This document shows, one piece after another, positions 11,801-23,800 of a stretch of DNA of 64,000 nt. Made by a program: the position numbers and the translations under genes. The notes beneath the pieces are model-generated. The model saw nothing but the letters and a program-made list of their open reading frames with translations, ran no database searches and was not told the DNA's origin. Position 1 is the first letter of the stretch, and every line of letters begins with the position of its first letter. Origin of the DNA: Chiridota heheva (taxonomy: Eukaryota > Echinodermata > Holothuroidea > Apodida > Chiridotidae). Location of the stretch: the NCBI GenBank assembly GCA_020152595.1, contig JAIGNY010004474.1, forward strand, positions 17,501 to 81,500. Direction: 5' to 3'.

Positions 11801-14800
11801 AGAAACAAAATGGTGAAGAAAGCATTCAAAAATCTTATTCCGTTAAGGAGATATCCAAGTTTATACTTTGGTATAATTGTGTAGAAATGACTGTAATCAG
11901 ACTAGTTGTGATGTCATAGCCTCAGATTCTCAAAGTCTTTATGTAATCTATCATATTTTGTCCTGCGATGTTGTCGCTTAAAAACCATGGGATATATCAA
12001 AAAAGTAGTAAAACTGAATGAAGTAAGGGTATTTATAATATACCACCTGAAGAAAGTTTGAGGGAAAATAATTGAAATAGTGAAAAAGATAAATAAACTT
12101 TCTTTAAAATACACTAAAAATTGTTGAGAATGTGAGGATGAAGATGCCAATTTCCCATAGTAGACTTACTACACCAGTCATTTCTACACAGATAAGACAG
12201 AGCTTTAAACTTGAATATCTCCTAAACAGAATAAGATTTTTAAATGTTTCTTCACCATTTTGTTTCTTTGAAGTCTTTATTTATATAAGATAATCTTGCT
12301 TGACCACTGAACAAATCCTTTAACATTTGACAAGCCATGAATTCTCATAATCAATTAATCAATCAATCGATATATTTATTGTGGGAGGGAAATAGAAGAA
12401 AGATGTTAGTGTAGAGCAGGCAATTAAATGTGATGGAAACTCACAGATGCTTCTGGACTCCAATGGCTGAAAGTCACAAATTCTTAGAACATATTTCAAT
12501 GAAATACAGAATGACTTCTGAGGAACATGAAGCTGTGATTTCACTTCCTGTCAATCATTGTAATCAATTCTATACAAACCTGATAGAACTTTAAAGTTAG
12601 CTGTCTCCATTTGAATGACTTGACTAGACTAAATTGTTTGTACTAAAAATGAAATAAAAATTCATTTTGTAGGTGTTGTATTAATGTTTTTTAAGAAAAA
12701 ATAGTTTTGGTGATTTTGTTACAAAAAATTGAAAATTTTGCATTGTTACCCACAATTTATGCGAAAAATTTCAATACAGTCGCACACAAAAAACAATATT
12801 TTCAAAAAGCTAATGTAGTGCTTTCAAATGATACTAAACGCACCCCTCTAGGTTTTTGGTATGGTTGCGTTCTTTTCTGAAATTGGTACTTACAAGTTGG
12901 TACTTACAAATTGGAACTTACAAATTGGTACTAACAAATTGGTCGTGACGCGACCGTTTGGGAGTTGAAGGGTTCAAAGAGTAAGAATTTCAAGTACATT
13001 CTCATGATTTGTTACTGTCTTCTGTCATGTAGTAGGAACATACTTGATCAGTGATGACCCAATGGTTGCTAGGCCCACCAGGTTTCAATTTCCTGTAGGT
13101 GTTTATTCACTAGTGCTTCACAACTGGTTTATCAAACGGCCATGTCTATATGACATGTCTGTATGACATGTCTATATGACATGTCTGTATGACATGTCTA
13201 TATGACATGTCTATATGACATGTCTATATGACATGTCTATATGACATGCCTATATGACATGTCTATATAAGATGTCTATATGTCATGTCTATATGCCATG
13301 TCTATATGACACGTCTATATGGCATGTCTATATGACATGTCTATATGCCATGTCTATATGCCATGTCTATATGACATGTCTATGTGCCATGTCTATGTGC
13401 CATGTCTATATGACATGTCTATATGACATGTCTATGTGTTATGTCTATGTGCCATGTCTATATGACATGTCTATATGACATGTCTATATGCCATGTCTTT
13501 ATGCCATGTCTATATGCCATTGTCTGTGTGACATGTCTATGTGATATGTCTATGTGACATGCCTATGTGACATGTCTATATGACATGTCTATATGACATG
13601 TCTATATGACATGTCTATATGACATGTCTATATGACATGTCTATATGACATGTCTATATGACATGTCTATATGACATGTCTATGTGCCATGTCTATATGA
13701 CATGTCTATATGACATGTCTATATGACATGTCTATATGCCATGTCTATATGACATGTCTATATGACATGTCTATGTACCATGTCTATGTCTATATGACAT
13801 GTCTATATGACATGTCTATATGACATGTCTATATGCCATGTCTATATGACATGTCTATATGCCATGTCTATATGCCATGACTATATGCCACGTCTATATG
13901 ACACGTCTATGTGACATGTCTATATGACATGTCTATATGACATGTCTATATGCCCTTAGCTATTAAGAAAGGGATGTAAAATACCCAGTCTACCTACTAA
14001 TGAATTTTATCCTTTTAAGTTAACATTGTTTGAGCTTTCCACATTTGTGTGTTTTTGCAGAGCCAGCTTGCAATGTTTTCCCAGGAGAGTGACGATGCCA
14101 AGAAAGCTAAACAAGAGGCCAAGAGGTTGCGAGAAAAACTTCAGTTACTTGAAAGGTGAGAGCAGAAGATTTGCTACTCTCAAATTAATGTTCTCTTTTA
14201 AAATGGATTACAAAAATTATCTTACATTGTCAGTAAGTTCAAATCTTACTTCAGAAAACCACCACTATGCTTAAAGCATTTGGTCAAGATTGTTGTTGTT
14301 GTTTGAAATTCAGAAAAGAAATAGATAAATATTGAGAGAGAAAAATAGCTGAAGAATATAAATAGCAGATGAAGAAAAAGGGCATTAAAATCTTGGTAAG
14401 AAGTTGCAGCATGTTCCTTTGTATGTTACACTGCCATTACATGTTTTGGTGAGGGAGCGCTATATTACGATTGGATGGTCAGCAATGTTTTAAGACAATG
14501 AAGGTATGGCCGTAGTTGGAATTTATTTTAAAATATTCCACAGCTCTGAATAAAGGTGTTAAAAATCTTCCCATGAAAAAGGATATTAATGTAGTGAATT
14601 ACATCTTTATAAACTTCCCTCTTTGGCAATTTAATGTACTATTCATTGCACAATGATGTGGGGGACGTTTTTAGAGCACACATTTACCACATATATTGTT
14701 GTTTACTCAAGAAATCTAAAAAATATAAATAAAATCCCGTGATTTCCCGATTTTTCCGCGGTTATAACCGACGGAACCACATGACTTGTCCTTCTCCTTA

Positions 14801-17800
14801 AAAATTTGTTCCAGCAAATCATAGCCACAAACTTAATGTAGCAAATAATGAGATCATCTATATCTTAATTAAAATAACCACTCAACCACACAATAAAGAC
14901 TTCGATCTATTGCTAATTTGATACTTAACACCAACTTCCAGGACAACCCAGGACCAAATAGAGAACTAGTACAATGGAGCCATTTATAAAGGAAATTTGA
15001 TCCTAATTGCTTGTGGTTTTCAGAATAAAGAAAATAAAGAGGAAAAGTCTGACCCGACCTGCTTATGTATCAGGTCGGGTCTGGCTGTTTGAAACTTTAA
15101 GGAGCATAACAACTAATGATAGGTTTTTTCCAGCTCCAGATATGGCTGTCATTGTCTTTTGCATGATGGATTTCAATTTCCCCCAGTTATTGTCCTGCAT
15201 ACTAAGTCTCACTTGATTGGGTAAAAATGTCTTTGCTGCTTACCTAATTCACTTTGGCTAGGTTGATGGTTAGGTTCAGTAATCAGCGGGGCAGGGGGCA
15301 GGGTTGAAGTGAGATGAATGATTGAATGGCCGAGTAAGAGAAGAGAATTTAAAATGAATAACTTTTAGAACAGATGGTAAATAATTACACAATGTGTTAA
15401 AAGGGCAGTGCGTGGAGTTGTGCTCTTTGTACTTAATTGGCACTGTATAAAGGTCATATGTCAAATTATTTAAATTAACTCAGTGCTGAAGCAAGTTTTT
15501 TTTTTTATGAAAGAGGACTTCAAAATAAACAAAATAGTGAAGAAAGCATTCAAAATTTTATTCTGTTAAGGAGATATCTAAGTTAAAAGTTTGGTATCAT
15601 TTGTGTACAAACAACTAAAATGCTAGTTGTGATGTCAAAGCCTCAGATTCCTTCCTCAAAGTCTTTATGTATTCTACTTTGGCCATCCTCCTGGCCTTAA
15701 ACTTCATAGAACTCTCCTTCCACCACCGTTTCGTCATCTTTTCTAACTCTAAATCCGTACTCACTGGCATCCTTAACATGCTCTGGCCCAACCCCTTCAT
15801 TCTACAAATCCTCAACAAACTTCACTCTCTTTCCTCCTTAGGGAAGAAAATAATCTTTCTCTGGATCCCCAGCCACGTCGGCATCCTTGGCAATGAGAGA
15901 GCCGTCAACAAAGCTCTGTCAAATAAAATTTCTCCTTTTCCAATTCCACACTCAGACCTCCGTCTCTCCATCTCCAATTACATCAGTAAGACCTGGCAAG
16001 ACTCCTGGAATCACGAAACCAGTAACAAACTTCACACCATCAAACCCAATGTCGGGACCAACACCCCCCTGCACAGTCGCAATCGCAGGAAAAACATCGT
16101 TGTCACCCGCATCCGCCTCGGTCACTCCTGTCACCCACTCTCATCTCCTTTCTGGCTCCCCTGCCCCTCTCTGCCCCAACTGCAACACCGAACTCTCCAT
16201 CAAGCATATCCTCTTAACCTGTCCCTTATACCTGAAGTCCAGGTCTCTTCTCTCCTCACCCACCTCAATCTCGGATCTATTCAAAAACAGTCCTTCCTCC
16301 AACATTATCAACTTCCTCTGCAACAACAACCTATTCCACCATATCTAATCTTCCTTTCTCTTCCCTTCTACACCTAACCTTACACACCCCTCTTTTTTCA
16401 CCTTCATTTTCCTCCCAAATTTACCCTATTTTCACCCTTTTCTCCCTCTCAATCCTCTCATCTCCTCTCTGCCCTAACTTTTACACCTTCATTTTTTAAC
16501 ACCCTCTTGGCACATTTGACTCTGGACTGTTGCGGTGCTGTTAAACCAAACCAAACCTATTATGCCCTGCGTTTTTAAGGTTTAAATACCATGGGATATA
16601 TCAAAAACGTAGTAAAACTAAATCTAGTAATGGTATTTTAGAAAATAATTTAAATAGTACCATTTTTAAATAAAATTTCTTTAAAATGTATTAACAATTG
16701 TTATGAATGTGAGGATTATGATGCTAACTTTCCATAGTAGACTTACTACACCAGTCATTTTTACACAGATAAAACAGAGCTTAAAACTTGAATATCTCCT
16801 TAACAGAATAAGATTTTTTTAATTGCTTTTTTCACCATTTTGTTTCTTTTGAAGTCCTCTTTTATATGAGATAAACTTGCTTGACCCCTGAACTAATCCT
16901 TTAATTGTGTTTCCAGAGGATACCAGAAGAATTATAGCAAGGAAGTCCTGCATGATAGTATAAAGGAGGCAAAAATAACAATTGACGATGTTAGATTATT
17001 GTTTTAAGCCCTGTATTTTGATATCTTTTGTAGGTTTGAGATGGTGATGACCGGGAACATCGAGGCCACGCAGGATATGCTGAGAGAGTCAGGTGATTGG
17101 AGCAAGGCCACGCGGGAGGTTGCGACCTACTGTATCGCGCTCAAGAAAGAGTTTGAATCTAGTAAAGCCTCGCGGAAGAATCTCCAGGAGGAAATATATA
17201 ACCTGAAGAGAGACAATAATTCTAAAACCAAGATGGTGAGACTCATAGCATTGTGCAACACCTTGAGAAATTGTTGTTTCCTGTGACCAAACAGATCCAA
17301 TACAATTCCCACTTGTTGGCCTGAAATACAAATGTTTTAATGTTTAAAAGGAATACGGGAAAGTTAATGAATGACTAGTAAAATATATAAATACCCCCTC
17401 CTCCACCGATTTTTTTGTAGTATTGTGTGTTGCATCAAACAACTTTTGTTAAGTGTGGCTATTTACTTCAAGTTATACCTTACCTTCCATGCTATAATAT
17501 GCAATCTGGTCACACGACCTGATTCTAACGCACTTCTAACCGAACCTAAAAAACGCAGTAACCAGCCAAGCCCTGACCTCCATAATACCTCTGTACCACC
17601 TCACTCTTTTTCAGCGCGTTTGTTTCACAACATCGCTGAAAACTGGTCACTTTTATTTTATTTTTAATTAACCTTTCTAACTCTTTTCTCTTGGCAGCTT
17701 CTACCTGAAGGGTTTTACGCTGCCCGTTCTCATCTGGCTCGCCTTTTCAAGTCTTCCGAGAGAAGGGTGAGATAGCCATGGGTCCGAGATTTCTTGGCCG

Positions 17801-20800
17801 ACCTACACGACTTTACCCGTGTAGCCTACACTTAGGATAGCGGGTTTTGTCTCCATTCGTACATAGCGAGTGGCTAGTTACGAGAGCGTCCTACTCTCGT
17901 GGTGGGTGTTTTAGGTCCTAGAGCACAGGTTGTGCCTGTCTAGGGACCTCTCGCCCGGGAATTAGTCTTTTTCTCCCTTAGCCCCACCCGCCTCGAGGTG
18001 ACCCTAGCGTTATACTATGTATAGTGTTTAACACGTTAGGATATTTCAGTACACCTTCTCGTATGCATTAGGCCAATTTCCTTTTTCGATTTTGGCGCAT
18101 GCGCATTGGGTCTTAGTCACCGCTGGGTAGATGTGGGGTCGCCCTGTAACAACTCTAGGGAGCTACAGTTGTTACTAGCGAGCTTATTTTCGTTTTCACG
18201 TTAGCAGCATATGAATATTTTTATTTTTCTCACACAGTTTGGAGATAAAATATTTAATTTTCAGGATTGAACTTGGGGTGTCGGAGAGACCGTGGGTGGG
18301 TCTCTCCGACGACCTAATTACAGGAAAATAATCTTTCCTTTTTATCTTTACAGACCTCAAGTACACAGTGGTTGGTGTTTCCCACGCTACCCCGGCGCTA
18401 GTAAAGTCATTACGTTGGATGCGTTTTCTCGGGTTTCTAAAGTTTTTCAGATAGAAAATTTTTTGGTTTTAAAATTTGTTTCTGTTAAAGCAAGTGTTGT
18501 TGTTCTGTTTAGAATGCTATGCCTCGTCTCTCTTTAGCGTGTCCGTAAGATCATAGTTACTTTGCCGTGTTTAGGTTTGTACGCTTGGACTTACGTTCTT
18601 CTCTTAAGAAATTTATTTTTCAGCAAAATGTTTTTCTGTTTAAGAGAGTTTTGGTGTTCTGTTTAGACTGCTAGGCCTCGTCTCTCTTTAGCGTGTCCGT
18701 AAGATCATACTTACTTTGCCGTATTTGTGTATGTACGCATGGATATATGTTCTTCTCTTTTTAGATATATAAAAGAGATTCACTGAGAAGGTTACGCTCT
18801 TAGAGGCGTTGCGCCTAGAGCGGTAACGGTAAGAGAGAGAGAGAGAGAGAGAGATATCCTCTTAGGGGCGTTAACGAACGTCGCCTAAGTTGTAAACACG
18901 GTTCCATTGGACAGTCCCTGTCGACTCCACAACCCTTGTAAGGCGCTGCGCGCCGGTTGTTGTGAGTTCAGGGACAGTTCCATAAGGTTCGGGAGTCCAT
19001 ACGGTTCGCGGCCCGTAAAAAGTTACGGGCTTAACGGTTCCATTGGACGGTTCCGTAAGGTAAGTGAGAGAGAGAGAGAGAGAACCTCTTAGGGACGTTA
19101 CGAACGCCGCCTAAGTTGTAAACACGGTTCCAACGGTTCCATTGGACAGTCCCTGTCGACTCCACAACCCTTGTAACGCGCTGCGCGCCGGTTGTTGTGA
19201 GTTCAGGGACAGTTCCATAAGGTTCCGGAGTCCATACGGTTCCGCGCCCGTAAAAAGTTACGGGCTTAACGGTTCCATTGGACGGTTCCGTGAGTCCATA
19301 AGGTTCGCGGCCCGTTGTTACGGGCTTAACGGTTCCATTGGACGGTTCCATACGGTTCGCGGCCCGTTGTTACGGGCTTAACGGTTCCATTGGACGGTTC
19401 CGCGGCCCCGTTGTTACGGGCTTAACGGTTCCATTGGACGGTTCCATACGGTTCCGCGCCCGTTGTTACGGGCGAACGGTTCCATTGGACGGTTCCATAC
19501 GGGTTCGCGGCCCGTTGTTACGGGCTTAACGGTTCCATTGGACGGTTCCATACGGTTCGCGGCCCGTTGTTACGGGCTTAACGGTTCCATTGGACGGTTC
19601 CATACGGTTCCGCGGCCCGTTGTTACGGGCGGACGGTTCTATTGACGGTTCCGCGCCCGTTGTTACGGGCGGACGGTTCCATTGGGCGGTCCCGACGGTT
19701 CCGCGGCCCGTTGTTACGGGCGGACGGTTCTATTGGACGGTTCCATACGGTTCCGCGGCCCGTTGTTACGGGCGGCGGTTCCATACGGTTCCGTTGGACC
19801 ATCCCTGACGGTTCCGCAGCCCTATGTGCGGGCATTGTGCGGTTCGGGACGGATCCATACGGTTCCGGGATCCATACGGTTCCGCGGCCCGTTGTTACGG
19901 GCGGACGGTTCCGTGGTCCATACGGTTCCGCGGCCCGTTGTTACGGGCGGACGGTTCCATTGGACGGTTCCGTGATCCATACGGTTCCGCGGCCTGTTGT
20001 TACGGGCGGACGGTTCCGCTGCCCGTTGTTACGGGCGGACGGTTCCATACGGTTCCGCGGCCCGTTGTTACGGGCGGACGGTTCCATTGGGCGGTTCCGC
20101 GGCCCGTGTTTACACGGGTCCGTATTTAACGGGTTCACGACATCGCACGGTTTAATCCGTTATACGCCCACTAGCTACGTGGTCAGGTGACAGGTGACAT
20201 TCTTGACAAGAAGTATAGCATTGACAGTTATTTTTCTTCTTGGTCCTGTAGCCATTAGCTACGCAGTTCCACGGCTCGTGTGAACGCAATTAAGACTGTC
20301 TCGTTGAGCGTTACAAGTTCCGTATTTATTTTCACCAGTATCATGGACATGAAGGACAGGTCCCGAGTGTCGATGTTTTTACACACCCAGGATGTCTCGT
20401 GATGCGAGCGTGCAAACGCTTCTTTAAATTACGCTCGGTGACATCCATCTCACGTGTTACGGCGTGCAGATTATGCTGCGAGTCAAATCCCGTACTCTTT
20501 GCAGCGATTGGGATCTAGCGGCGTGGTCGGAGCACAGACTCCACCGCGACCGGTACTTTCAAAGAGCGGCGGAGAAAGTGGAGAAGCGGACGGTCTGAGA
20601 GGCCCTCTTCGTCTCCCCACCGCCACCCAGGTCCAAAGCCAGGGAGGCGGGCGCCCCCACTCCTAGCGGGCGCCTCTTGAAAGACGTACACCGTACGGTT
20701 CATCCGGAAGTATAGCATTGAGACAGCTATTTTTTTCTTCTTGGTCCCGTAGCCAACGGCTACGACAGTTATACGGTTCCACGGCCCATGTTTACGGGTC

Positions 20801-23800
20801 TGTACGGTTCCACGGTCCGTGTTTTACGGGTCCGCACGGTTCCATTGGACGGTTCGCGGCCCGTATTTACGGGTCCGCACGTGGTTCCATACGAGTCCAC
20901 GGTCGCGTTTCACGGGTCCTTTCGCTTCCATTGACGGCTCCAGTGAGCGGAACTTATCTCTAATGGGATAACGACACTGTACGGTTCACCCGTTATACGC
21001 CCACTAGCTACTACGCCACGTGGTCAGGTGACAGATGACTTTCTTTACAAGAAGTATAGCATCAGGACAGCTATTTTCTTCTTGGTCCCGTAGCCATTAG
21101 CTACGCAGTTCCACGACTCGTGTGAACGCAATTAAGATTGTCTGCGTTGAACATTACCGTTCCGTAATTATTTTCACCAGTATCATGGACATGGAGGACA
21201 GGTCCTCGGCGTCGATGCTCTACACACCCTTGATGACCCGGCATAGCGTGATAACGCTTCTTTGCTTTACGCCCGGTCACATCCATCTCACGCAGCGTTA
21301 CGGCGTGCAGATTATGCTGCGAGTCCATTCGTGGTACTCTTTGCAGCGATTGGGTTCCAGCGGCGTGGTCGAGCACAGACTCCACCGCGACCGGTATTTT
21401 TCAAGGTGCGACCGAGAGCGTGTGGCTCCGGTGTTCGGATGCGCACGGCTCCGTAGTTTTGTAACGGGATATCGTACACGCACGATTTACCCGGATATGC
21501 ACCCGCTTAGCTACGAGCTATGTGGCCAGGTGACAAGTGATAATCTTCACAAGTAGTATAGCGCCGAGAGCTATTCTATTCATGGTTCCGTGGCCATTAG
21601 CTACGCAGTTCCACGATCATGTGAACACCATTTATACGATTATCCGCGTTGAACGTTACATTTCCGCAATTACTTTCACCAGTATCGTAGGCACGGAGGA
21701 CAGGCCTCCGCAAGCGCCGGGCACGCTACGCACCTCAGAGGTCCCGCTTTGCATAGCGTGCAAACGCTTCTCTAGACCGCACGGGCCTGTACGACGGAGT
21801 TTTTAACGGGATAACGTACACTGTACGATGAACCCCGGTTGAGTTCGCTAGCTAGGAAGCTGCTTGGTCATAGCTACGCTGTCCCACGGCCGTGTGAACT
21901 GCCTCTGTAGGATTTTCGCGTTGAACGTCACAGTTCCGCGATGTTTTGCGCCTATATCATCGACCACGACGGGCAGGTCCCTAGTGTCGGTGCGTTCGCG
22001 CCTTGACTGTCCTCCGGTGCGGTGCGCGATGTAAACGCTTCTTAGGTTGCGCTTTGGTGTTATCGACTTGTTCAAACCCGTGTACACCGCTGTGGTCCTC
22101 GGTTCCGCGATGGGACCGGTCGGCCAACTAGAGGCGCCCTCACGGGTCTTACGTGAGTTAGTCCCCTTTTTACGGCTAGTTGTAGAGCCATTGATTCCTT
22201 GCGGGTCCATTAGGGTCCGTGACGGCTCGTTATCGGTTCCATACGGCCCCCACGGCTTGTTTTACGGCCCGTGCACGGGTCCGTAACACAACTTGGCGGC
22301 TCCGTCCGGGGCATGGGATGACGCGTTTGGGTCTGTAGTGCTGCTTAGTTCTACAGCAAGGTAACGCACAACGACGTCACACCCGTTAGTTTCGAGATCC
22401 CCACGTCCGTGTGAGCTGACTTGGTGAGATTTTCGCGTTGAACGCCACGGTTCCGCATAGTTTTTCACCAGTTCATGGACACGAGGACGAGTCCCCGTTT
22501 GTCGGCACGCCACGCTCCCAGGATGCGTCGCGTGTTAGCGCTTGCTCGGTTTTCGAGGCCTAGCGCTCGGGTGATAAGATTTCCTTCTTTACGGAGGCAT
22601 ACCCTGAATGTGATTCTTGCGTCGAACGAGACCCTCGGCTCACATTCTACAGATATTAACGCGGTTTTACGTACAACGCACGATAAACCCGGTATCGGAA
22701 CCGGGATATTGCGACCGTTAGCGCGTGTTGCAGTGTTCGCGGTCGCTTTTTCTTGCTGGGGCGTTTTTAGCGTTCGACGGCAGTCCCCACGCGTAGCCGC
22801 CCGGCTTCGCGGCTCCGTAGTGATTTTATACAAACGGAGTTAACGGCCTATACCAGCGCGCGGCTGTGTGGTAGAGGACCAATAGCCATGAACTACTGCG
22901 TTCGCGCCGTTTCTCTTACCGGGACACGTACTGAGTACGACGGTCGTCGTCCCCTCTTCCCCACGCAGCTACCGGTTTCGTCAGAGCTCCGTGATGGAAC
23001 AAACTCAGTTTACGCCTCGTATAGCTTGCGTGGCACGTGAACTCCTCCGTATTTCTTACGGCCTCAGTTTATATATATTTTACCTATTCTCAACGGAACG
23101 CTGCACTGTGTACCTCTTCCCTACGCCGCCACTTACTCGGTGGCCCCGTGGTGAATAGAGGTATAATGAGATAACGACTCACGTTACAGGTGTAGTGCGT
23201 TCACGCTATCGTGGACCTAGACGGTCCTTTGGTACTGATAGCTACTCGCCGTTCGGGACACGCACCAGTACCAGTTGTCCCCCTCGGCGTAGCTACGAGC
23301 TTTTTGCTCCGTGGTGCACAGCGACATCGTTGGCGGTGGACTCGCGGTTTTTACTTGTCATGCTGGCGCCTTTGTAGACCCATAACGGATCTATTATATT
23401 TAACGGGTTGCGACTTTGTACGGCGTAAGTCCCCCAGTAGCCACGCCGCTTTTCCGCTCCGTGGTGCAGGGTGTTTAACGGTCGTGTAGTATACACAGGA
23501 CGTCACCTCTTTCGTGATTTCTACCCCAGTGTTGGGGTTTATGACTCATACGGTTGACGTAGTAATGCGTTACCCCTACTTGTCAATATTACCTCCATGA
23601 AGGAGATTTTTCTTGACCATAGGTGGCCTTTGGTAGACAACCTTACGTTTGGGGTAGCTATTACCAACAACGCACGTATGGTTCCTTCCATACTTTAACA
23701 CCTTACAGCTGCTTCCTTGCGGTTTTACGGCCTGTTACTTAACTGCCCGTACAGACATACGGTATTCGTTTTTCTCGCGCCCGAGCCGTAGGCTCCGCGG

